Of a DNA stretch of 19,319 nucleotides, positions 13,488 to 19,319 are shown piece after piece (the stretch's first letter is position 1; the number at the start of each line of letters is the position of its first letter). This DNA is from Candidatus Omnitrophota bacterium (GTDB taxonomy: Bacteria; Omnitrophota; Gorgyraeia; Pluralincolimonadales; Pluralincolimonadaceae). Position numbers and translations under genes: made by a program. Under the pieces are notes generated by a model, which searched no databases, was not told where the DNA came from, and saw only the letters and a list, made by a program, of their open reading frames with translations. The stretch is from positions 1-19,319 of the forward strand of contig JAGUXU010000050.1 in the NCBI GenBank assembly GCA_020061685.1, written 5' to 3'.

Positions 13488-14884
13488 GCGCAAACAAAGT
13501 TTATATAATCGGGGCGGGGCCGGGAGATCCGGGTTTGATCACCGTAAAAGGCCGCGAGATCTTGCGGCAGGCCGACGCCATTATTTATGATTATCTGGTG
13601 GATAAGAGATTATTAGATCAAGCCAGAGAAGATGCGGAATCAATCTGTTGCGACAGGTTAGGCAAGAAAAAATTCCGGGACGGGTTCTTGAGGGACCAGG
13701 AAAAGATAAGCAGGTTGATCGTCAGGAAGGCGAGAGAAGGCAAAAAAGTCGTAAGGCTCAGGAACGGAGATTCTTCGATATTCAGCAGGGTATCGCAGGA
13801 ACTGGATACCCTGGTCAAGAATAAAATAGAATTCGAGATCGTTCCCGGCGTTACGGCAGCAAGTGCGGCCAGCGCTTTAAGCGGCATTCCCTTGACCGAT
13901 CGCAAGTTAGCTTCCAGCTGCGTTTTTGTCACGGGACATGAAGATCCCGGAAAAAAAGAAAGTTCCGTCGATTGGAACAAGATCGCCGGTTCAGGGACGA
14001 TCGTCCTGTATATGGCGGTGGAGAATATCTCCAAGATAGCGAAAGAATTGATTAAGTCAGGGAAATCGGCGGATACGCCGGTAGCCGCAGTCTCTAACGC
14101 CGGGAGGATAGATCAGAAGACGGCAAAGGCCGCTTTAAAAAGTATCGCCAAGGCCGTAAGAAAAGAAAAGATAACCGCTCCGGCGATATTTATTATCGGC
14201 GAGGTCGTAAAGTTGGAGAAAGAGTTTAACTGGCTGCGGAGGAGCAGAAAGGTTTTATTTACGGGGTTATCCGAGGAAAGGTTTTTTACGCGAGGGGTTT
14301 ATTTTCATCTGCCGCTTATTAAGATAGAACCGCTAGAAGATTATTCGGCGATCGATAATAATTTAAGAAATATAACCGGATTCGATTGGATAGTATTTAC
14401 GAGCCGGTACGGGGTGGAATATTTTTTTAAGAGATTTAAGGCAAGGGGTTATGACGCGAGGGCGCTTAGCGGCATAAAGATAGCCGCGATCGGAAATTCC
14501 ACGAAAGCAAAGCTTGAGGATTTCGGGATTTTGCCGGACCTCATGCCTAAAGAGGAATCATCGGCTGGACTGCTTAATGAATTCAAGAAAATCGACATAA
14601 AGGACAAGAAGATATTTTTGCCGCGTTCGGATATATCGGATAAGGGCTTGAGAGACGGGCTTCAGGATTTAGGCGTGAGGGTTACGGCGGCGGTAGTATA
14701 CAAGAACGTGGGGCAAAAAGATCTACCTGACCTTAATTTGAGTTATTTTGACGAGGTCATGTTTACGAGCCCCTCAGGAGTGCGTAATTTCGTAAAGAGA
14801 TACGGGAAAGTGCCGCGAAGGGTCAAGGTCAGCTGTATCGGAAGCGTTACTCGGAAAGAGGCGAAGAGATATGGCATTTGTTAG
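13484..14884 (+). CDS. cobA-hemD: Uroporphyrinogen-III C-methyltransferase / uroporphyrinogen-III synthase fusion
   Basis: Residues 1 to about 250 form a SUMT (CobA) domain that methylates uroporphyrinogen III twice to precorrin-2: Gly10-Ala-Gly-Pro-Gly-Asp-Pro-Gly17, Ile-Val-Pro-Gly-Val-Thr-Ala-Ala, Phe-Val-Thr-Gly-His-Glu and Tyr-Met-Ala-Val-Glu-Asn. The usual Gly-Gly-Asp-Pro-Phe-x-Phe-Gly-Arg motif is altered to Asn-Gly-Asp-Ser-Ser-Ile-Phe-Ser-Arg (94-102). Residues from about 255 to 466 form uroporphyrinogen-III synthase (HemD), with Phe-Thr-Ser-Arg-Tyr-Gly-Val and Phe-Thr-Ser-Pro-Ser-Gly-Val, but the final 20-odd residues of the usual fold are absent. The fusion commits uroporphyrinogen to siroheme. 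Start is GTG (GAGAGG at 13468-13473) overlapping hemC by four bases; the end overlaps hemB by 14. Confidence 0.88.
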   Translation: MSANKVYIIGAGPGDPGLITVKGREILRQADAIIYDYLVDKRLLDQAREDAESICCDRLGKKKFRDGFLRDQEKISRLIVRKAREGKKVVRLRNGDSSIFSRVSQELDTLVKNKIEFEIVPGVTAASAASALSGIPLTDRKLASSCVFVTGHEDPGKKESSVDWNKIAGSGTIVLYMAVENISKIAKELIKSGKSADTPVAAVSNAGRIDQKTAKAALKSIAKAVRKEKITAPAIFIIGEVVKLEKEFNWLRRSRKVLFTGLSEERFFTRGVYFHLPLIKIEPLEDYSAIDNNLRNITGFDWIVFTSRYGVEYFFKRFKARGYDARALSGIKIAAIGNSTKAKLEDFGILPDLMPKEESSAGLLNEFKKIDIKDKKIFLPRSDISDKGLRDGLQDLGVRVTAAVVYKNVGQKDLPDLNLSYFDEVMFTSPSGVRNFVKRYGKVPRRVKVSCIGSVTRKEAKRYGIC

Positions 14885-15848
14885 ATTAAGAAGTTTAAGG
14901 AAAAATGCCCTGCTGAGGGATTTAGTAAGCGAGACTAAACTGGCGACAGGCGACTTTATTATGCCGTATTTTGTGAGTGAAGGTAAAAATAAAAAACAAC
15001 CTATAAAGTCTATGCCCGGTATATATCGTTTGTCCTTAGAAAATCTGATAAGGGACGCAAAAGAGACAAAGAGCTTAGGGATAAAAGCGGTATTGCTCTT
15101 TGGCGTTTCCACGAAAAAAGATATTTATGGAACCGAGGCCTACCGAAATGACGGCGCCGTTCAGAAGGCGATAAAAGAGATAAAGAAGAATATAAAAGAT
15201 ATAGTCGTCATCACCGATGTTTGTTTATGCGGGTATACGACTCACGGACATTGCGGGATTTTAAATGCGAAAAGAGGAGCTAATGTGGATAATGATAGGA
15301 CCCTGAAGATATTAGCGAAGGTCGCATTATCGCACGCGGAGGCGGGCGCGGACCTTGTCGCGCCGTCGGCTATGATGGACGGACAGGTAAAGACCATAAG
15401 AGATGCCATGGATAAACACGGTCTGGAAGAGACAGGGATATTGGCTTACTCGGCCAAATACGCATCTAATTTCTATGGTCCGTTCAGGGAAGCGCTGGAT
15501 TCGCGTCCTCAATTCGGGGACAGGAGAAGCTATCAAATGGATTTTAGAAATTCTGACGAGGCCTTAAGAGAGATAGGGCAGGATATTAACGAAGGCGCGG
15601 ATATAGTGATGGTCAAACCGGCATTAGGCTATCTGGACATAATCCGCAGGGCGAAGCAAGATTTTAATATTCCTCTGGCGGCTTATAATGTAAGCGGAGA
15701 ATACTCCTTGGTCAAGCTCGGTTCCGCCAAAGGCCTCTTTGACGAAAAGAAGATAGTCTTGGAGATCCTGACATCAATTAAGCGCGCCGGAGCGGACTTG
15801 ATCATCACCTATCACGCGAAAGAGGCAGCCGGATGGTTAAAAGCGTAA
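14871..15848 (+). CDS. hemB: Porphobilinogen synthase (delta-aminolevulinate dehydratase)
   Basis: HemB condenses two 5-aminolevulinates into porphobilinogen. It has the zinc-type active-site loop Asp-Val-Cys118-Leu-Cys120-Gly-Tyr-Thr-Thr-His-Gly-His-Cys128-Gly, so it should need Zn(II) rather than only Mg(II). The Schiff-base lysines are Lys196 (Tyr-Ser-Ala-Lys-Tyr-Ala-Ser) and Lys249 (Met-Val-Lys-Pro-Ala). Length, 325 residues, is normal, and in contrast to hemA, hemC and hemD the protein seems complete. The ATG has AGAGG at 14857-14861 inside the preceding gene. Its end overlaps hemL by 16 bases. Confidence 0.95.
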   Translation: MAFVRLRSLRKNALLRDLVSETKLATGDFIMPYFVSEGKNKKQPIKSMPGIYRLSLENLIRDAKETKSLGIKAVLLFGVSTKKDIYGTEAYRNDGAVQKAIKEIKKNIKDIVVITDVCLCGYTTHGHCGILNAKRGANVDNDRTLKILAKVALSHAEAGADLVAPSAMMDGQVKTIRDAMDKHGLEETGILAYSAKYASNFYGPFREALDSRPQFGDRRSYQMDFRNSDEALREIGQDINEGADIVMVKPALGYLDIIRRAKQDFNIPLAAYNVSGEYSLVKLGSAKGLFDEKKIVLEILTSIKRAGADLIITYHAKEAAGWLKA

Positions 15849-17047
15849 ATAAACACCTCTTTGACGAGGCGAAAAAATATATAGCCGGCGGGGTAAATAG
15901 CCCGGTAAGGTCGTTTCGCGCCGTAGGGGGGGCACCTATTTTTGTGAAAGCGGGTCGCGGTTGCAAAATTTATGGAGAAGACCGTCGCGTCTTTACAGAT
16001 TATTGCCTTAGCTGGGGAGCGTTGATCTTGGGTCACGCTGATCCGAGGATAGTCAAGGCGGTAAAAGAGAGTGCTGAAAATGGCACTACTTTTGGCACTT
16101 CCACAAAGCCTGAGACAGAATTGGCGAAACTTATAATCACAGCGATACCTTCTATCAAAAGGATACGCCTGACGAGCTCCGGCACAGAAGCGGTGATGAG
16201 CGCGATAAGGCTTGCGCGGGCTTATACGCGCAGAGACAAGATTATAAAATTTGAAGGCTCATACCATGGCCACGCGGATTATCTCTTGGATTGCACAGGT
16301 GTGCCGAAAGATTTTATGAAATATACGATCGTCTTGCCGTATAATAGCCTAGAGAGAACAGAAGAAACGGTCAAAAGATACCAGAAAGAGATAGCGGCGA
16401 TAATCGTCGAGCCGGTCGCGGCTAATATGGGTGTTGTATTACCCAAGCCGGGATTCCTGGAAGGGTTACGAAACCTCTGCGATAAATATAATATAGTCCT
16501 GATATTTGATGAAGTGATCACCGGATTCAGGCTTGCCTACGGCGGGGCGCAAGAAATGTTTAAGGTGGAGCCTGATCTGACATGTCTGGGTAAGATAGTC
16601 GGCGGCGGGCTGCCATGTGCCGCCTACGGTGGGAAAAAAGAGATAATGAAATTAGTCGCGCCGGAAGGCGATGTTTATCAGGCAGGTACGCTAGCGGGAA
16701 ATCCTTTAGCGGTCAGGGCAGGGATAGCCACTTTAAATATACTTAGAGAAAGCGATCCATACGAGGCCCTAAATAGAAGGACAGAAGAATTGTGCAAGCA
16801 GGCAAGGTTAAGCGCTCAAGAAAATAGAATACGGCTTAAAGTTAATTGTATCGGTTCGGTCTTTAGTTTCTTTTTCAGCAAGGCGGAGATATTCAAAGTT
16901 TTCTTTCATGACTTATTAAAAAAAGGGATATATCTTTCTCCTTCGGGTTTGGAAGCGAATTTTTTATCCACAGCGCATAGACCGGAGGATGTCGGAGATA
17001 CCATAAAAGCTGTCGATATGACTTTTAAAAATTTAAGGAGGTATTGA
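15833..17047 (+). CDS. hemL: Glutamate-1-semialdehyde 2,1-aminomutase with shortened gating loop
   Basis: HemL converts glutamate-1-semialdehyde from HemA into 5-aminolevulinate with PLP/PMP. Gly-Gly-Val-Asn-Ser-Pro-Val-Arg (19-26), Ser-Ser-Gly-Thr-Glu-Ala (115-120), Phe-Asp-Glu-Val-Ile-Thr-Gly-Phe-Arg (225-233) and Schiff-base Lys254 (Leu-Gly-Lys-Ile-Val-Gly-Gly-Gly-Leu-Pro) identify it. Between His-Gly-His-Ala-Asp (145-149) and Pro-Tyr (169-170) there are 19 residues rather than about 32 in Synechococcus GSAM, removing most of the gating loop. Total length is 404 against about 430. The ATG has AGAGG at 15821-15825. It acts with hemA in the same operon, so this organism uses the C5 route. 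Confidence 0.93.
   Translation: MVKSVNKHLFDEAKKYIAGGVNSPVRSFRAVGGAPIFVKAGRGCKIYGEDRRVFTDYCLSWGALILGHADPRIVKAVKESAENGTTFGTSTKPETELAKLIITAIPSIKRIRLTSSGTEAVMSAIRLARAYTRRDKIIKFEGSYHGHADYLLDCTGVPKDFMKYTIVLPYNSLERTEETVKRYQKEIAAIIVEPVAANMGVVLPKPGFLEGLRNLCDKYNIVLIFDEVITGFRLAYGGAQEMFKVEPDLTCLGKIVGGGLPCAAYGGKKEIMKLVAPEGDVYQAGTLAGNPLAVRAGIATLNILRESDPYEALNRRTEELCKQARLSAQENRIRLKVNCIGSVFSFFFSKAEIFKVFFHDLLKKGIYLSPSGLEANFLSTAHRPEDVGDTIKAVDMTFKNLRRY
17035..17042 (+). promoter_or_regulatory. Shine-Dalgarno that sets the thiS-cysK start
   Basis: AAGGAGGT lies in the last codons of hemL. It is ten bases before the ATG at 17053 and only one base before the in-frame TTG at 17044, which is too close to be used. 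This makes 17053 the preferred start, giving a carrier domain that begins Met-Ile-Ile-Tyr-Leu-Asn-Gly as in ThiS. Confidence 0.75.
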
Positions 17048-17052
17048 AATCC

Positions 17053-18186
17053 ATGATCATATATTTAAATGGCAAGAAGGAAGAGGTCGCTGACGGTATG
17101 AGCCTATCCGGGCTTCTGGAAGCAAAGAAGATCAAGCCCGAGATAGTCACGGTGGAATTAAACGAGAAGATTATCGAGAAAGACAGTTATCCTAAGATAG
17201 CGCTCTCTTTGAACGACCGAGTGGAATTCGTATATTATATGGGGGGCGGGATGCCTTTTTCGGACAAGATAGCTGGGGATGTCTCGGAGTTGATCGGCAG
17301 GACTCCGTTGGTCAGGTTTAATAAGATCATCGATAAAAATTCAGCGGAGATTTTGGCTAAAGTGGAGATGTTCAATCCCGGTGGCAGCGTAAAAGACAGG
17401 ATTTGCCTTGCTATGATCGAAGACGCCGAAAAGAAAGGCCTGTTAAAAAAGGGCTCGACCATTATCGAGCCTACCAGCGGCAATACGGGAATCGGACTAG
17501 TCATAATCGCGGCGGTCAAAGGTTATAAGTGCATTATCACTATGCCGGAGACGATGAGTCTGGAAAGGATATATATCCTTAAATCTTTCGGCGCGGAAGT
17601 CATACTTACTCCCGGCGTTGAGGGTATGCAAGGAGCAATTAAAAGAGCGGAGCAACTTTTAAAGAAGACACCAAACAGTTTTATGCCGCAGCAGTTCAAT
17701 AATCCGGCCAATCCCGAGATTCACCGCAGGACTACCGCCAAAGAGATATTAGAGGCGACAAAAGGCAATTTAGACGTTTTTGTGGCCGGTGTAGGAACAG
17801 GAGGGACTATAACGGGCGTAGGCGAGGTCTTAAAAGAACACAATCCTGCTATTAAAGTAGTGGCGGTCGAGCCTGAGGCAAGTGCGGTCCTCTCGGGAAA
17901 CCGGCCCGGCCCGCATAAAATTCAGGGTATCGGAGCGGGATTTGTCCCCGAAATCTTAAACCGTAAGATTATAGATGAGATAGTCCGGGTTCGCGACGAC
18001 GACGCCTTCAAGACCTCACGCAGACTGGCGAAAGAAGAGGGGCTGTTTGTGGGCATATCAAGCGGCGCGGCGACATGGGCAGCGTTAAAAATCGCCCGCG
18101 ATTTAGGCAGCGGCAAGAGGATAGTGGTTATCTTGCCGGATACAGGCGAGAGATATTTTTCGATGCAGCAATATTTCGAGGCGTAG
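17053..18186 (+). CDS. ThiS/CysO-like sulfur carrier fused to cysteine synthase (CysK)
   Basis: Residues 1-66 form a beta-grasp sulfur carrier of exactly ThiS length, ending Glu-Phe-Val-Tyr-Tyr-Met-Gly64-Gly65-Gly66, the place where a free carrier would stop. Met67 then begins a complete PLP cysteine synthase: Glu-Leu-Ile-Gly-Arg-Thr-Pro-Leu-Val, Schiff-base Lys114 in Asn-Pro-Gly-Gly-Ser-Val-Lys-Asp-Arg, Thr-Ser-Gly-Asn-Thr-Gly (141-146), Thr-Met-Pro-Glu-Thr-Met-Ser, Gly-Thr-Gly-Gly-Thr (248-252) and Gly-Ile-Ser-Ser-Gly-Ala. The enzyme makes cysteine from activated serine and a sulfur donor, either sulfide or carrier thiocarboxylate. Gly-Gly must be a free C-terminus for activation, so the fusion needs cleavage, or the synthase may also start at the ATG at 17251, which a G-run precedes. 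No stop or frameshift separates the halves. Confidence 0.9.
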   Translation: MIIYLNGKKEEVADGMSLSGLLEAKKIKPEIVTVELNEKIIEKDSYPKIALSLNDRVEFVYYMGGGMPFSDKIAGDVSELIGRTPLVRFNKIIDKNSAEILAKVEMFNPGGSVKDRICLAMIEDAEKKGLLKKGSTIIEPTSGNTGIGLVIIAAVKGYKCIITMPETMSLERIYILKSFGAEVILTPGVEGMQGAIKRAEQLLKKTPNSFMPQQFNNPANPEIHRRTTAKEILEATKGNLDVFVAGVGTGGTITGVGEVLKEHNPAIKVVAVEPEASAVLSGNRPGPHKIQGIGAGFVPEILNRKIIDEIVRVRDDDAFKTSRRLAKEEGLFVGISSGAATWAALKIARDLGSGKRIVVILPDTGERYFSMQQYFEA

Positions 18187-18198
18187 AAGAGGGGGGAT

Positions 18199-19319
18199 AT
18201 GTTCAAGCTTCCGGATAAGGTCATAAAAGACATAAAAGATTATAAGGGCTCCTTAGATGAGTTTGTAAAGGGGAAGATAAGTTATGCCCGTTTTACGGGG
18301 GCGCGTGTCCCGTGGGGGATATACAGCCAGAGGGGTGGAAAGATCTTTATGAGCCGCATACGCATCCCCGTAGGGCTTGCCGCGCCCAAGCATCTTAGGG
18401 CGGTTGCCCATGTTGCCCGCACTTACGGCAACGGTATGGCCCATGTCACCACCCGCCAGGATATACAGATCCATGGGGTCAAGATAGAGGATACGATAAA
18501 GGTCATAGAGTATCTGAAAGATTATGACCTTTCTCCCCGCGGCGGCGGCGGGAATACGATAAGAAACATTACCGCATGTCCTCTTGCCGGCATCTGTAAG
18601 GACGAGGTATTTGACGTGCGGAATTACGCTGTTTCGCTGAGCGAATACCTTCTTAATCAGGAGACTTCCTATAATCTGCCGCGTAAATGCAAGATCGCGT
18701 TTTCCGGCTGCGGCAGGGATTGCTCGGGTTGTCTGGTCAACGATATAGGGATTTTAGCGGCGGAGAAAGACGGCAAGAAAGGATTTAGGGTTTATGTAGG
18801 CGGGGGTATGGGCGCGGAGCCGAAGATCGGCAGATTATTAGAGGATTTTATCCCGGAAGAAGATTTAGGCTACGCGGTCTTAGCCGTTAAAAATGTTTTT
18901 TATAAGAATGGCGACCGCCGAAATAAACACCATAACCGCTTAAGGTTTTTGATAGAAGACATAGGTTTCGACAAATTCAAAAAATTGTACGATGTGGAAT
19001 GGAAATTTTTAAGGCAGACAGAATGTATCTCTTTAAGGAGAATAGAACTTAGCTATCCGGAAGGCGCCAGAGGGATATTGCCCGATTCAGAGGATAAGGA
19101 ATTTAAAGATTTCCTGAGATATAGCCGCTACCCGCAGAAGCAGGAGGGGCTGGTTAGCGTAGAATTAAGGATGCCGCGGGGCGATATTACGGCGGAGAAG
19201 CTAGAGCGGTTGGCGGATCTGGAAAAAGAATTTGCCGGGATAGAATTCCGCATCTCGCAAAACCAAAATTTATTTATATGCAATATAAAAGAAACCGACG
19301 TTTATAAAATATTCCTGAA
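18199..19319 (+). CDS. sir: Siroheme nitrite/sulfite reductase, partial at window end
   Basis: The first 373 codons of a sulfite/nitrite reductase hemoprotein; the gene continues past the window. An N-terminal ferredoxin-like half domain (Arg-Phe-Thr-Gly-Ala-Arg-Val-Pro-Trp-Gly, Thr-Thr-Arg-Gln-Asp-Ile-Gln-Ile-His) is followed by a siroheme/[4Fe-4S] domain: Gly-Gly-Asn-Thr-Ile-Arg-Asn, then Cys127-x5-Cys133 and Cys171-x3-Cys175. A second ferredoxin-like half domain begins near residue 300. Here the full cluster-ligand set lies in the first half, whereas in E. coli CysI it is in the second. Given APS reductase, siroheme genes and cysteine synthase upstream, reduction of sulfite to sulfide is the likely job. 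The ATG at 18199 has GAGGGGGG just upstream and lies 12 bases after the previous stop. Confidence 0.88.
   Translation, partial: MFKLPDKVIKDIKDYKGSLDEFVKGKISYARFTGARVPWGIYSQRGGKIFMSRIRIPVGLAAPKHLRAVAHVARTYGNGMAHVTTRQDIQIHGVKIEDTIKVIEYLKDYDLSPRGGGGNTIRNITACPLAGICKDEVFDVRNYAVSLSEYLLNQETSYNLPRKCKIAFSGCGRDCSGCLVNDIGILAAEKDGKKGFRVYVGGGMGAEPKIGRLLEDFIPEEDLGYAVLAVKNVFYKNGDRRNKHHNRLRFLIEDIGFDKFKKLYDVEWKFLRQTECISLRRIELSYPEGARGILPDSEDKEFKDFLRYSRYPQKQEGLVSVELRMPRGDITAEKLERLADLEKEFAGIEFRISQNQNLFICNIKETDVYKIFL

Noticed and set aside
17232..17280. Programmed frameshift at the G-run to release a free ThiS end
   Set aside because: Reading either other frame after the G-run does not give a stop right after Gly-Gly. 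One frame stops only about nine codons later and the other runs on, so a free Gly-Gly end would not result.
1..19319. CRISPR arrays, tRNA/rRNA genes, transposons, phage genes or integration sites
   Set aside because: No spaced direct repeats, transposase or integrase motifs or tRNA-like cloverleaf was recognised by reading; the window is filled with metabolic genes.

Overview
This window reads as a densely packed, almost wholly plus-strand stretch of an anaerobic bacterial chromosome. Ferredoxin-dependent 2-oxoacid oxidation, FeoB ferrous-iron uptake, an Fe-S-rich APS-reductase/sulfite-reductase route and a BioB resembling those of obligate anaerobes all point to a strict anaerobe. The compact genes, heavy use of ATA (Ile) and AGA/AGG (Arg) codons and mixed gene relationships would suit an uncultivated phylum such as Omnitrophota. 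That placement is a guess and not something the sequence proves. There is no rRNA, tRNA, CRISPR array or recognisable transposon, and no gap over about 80 bases lacks a gene or a proposed regulatory site.

Region 1 (1-3656): the end of a 2-oxoacid:ferredoxin oxidoreductase alpha gene, its beta gene, then a FeoB iron transporter split into a G-domain protein and a membrane protein, followed by a DtxR-like/FeoA-domain protein. Region 2 (3657-9135): a complete biotin operon, bioB-bioF-bioH/G-like-bioC-bioD-bioA, with overlapping genes, preceded by a promoter overlapping a near-consensus BirA operator. BioB lacks two of the four classical [2Fe-2S] ligands. Region 3 (9136-19319 and beyond): a strong promoter with a palindrome drives an Rrf2 regulator with three cysteines, then APS reductase (cysH), a CysP-type sulfate permease, a JAMM peptidase, the tetrapyrrole genes hemA-hemC-cobA/hemD-hemB-hemL, a ThiS-CysK fusion and a siroheme sulfite reductase (cut by the window end).

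Region 3 forms a coherent plan: import sulfate, reduce APS to sulfite, make siroheme for sulfite reductase, and fix the sulfide into cysteine. The most unusual element is the last step. A ThiS-like sulfur carrier ending in Gly-Gly-Gly is fused in frame to cysteine synthase, and a JAMM peptidase of the type that trims or de-conjugates such carriers lies in the same operon. This suggests a carrier-dependent cysteine pathway in which the carrier is made as a precursor fused to its own synthase. The tetrapyrrole enzymes also look pared down: HemA lacks its C-terminal dimerisation domain, HemC lacks the domain with the cofactor cysteine, HemD lacks its last segment, and HemL has a shortened gating loop. 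ATP sulfurylase, the E1-like carrier-activating enzyme and the precorrin-2 dehydrogenase/ferrochelatase are not in the window.
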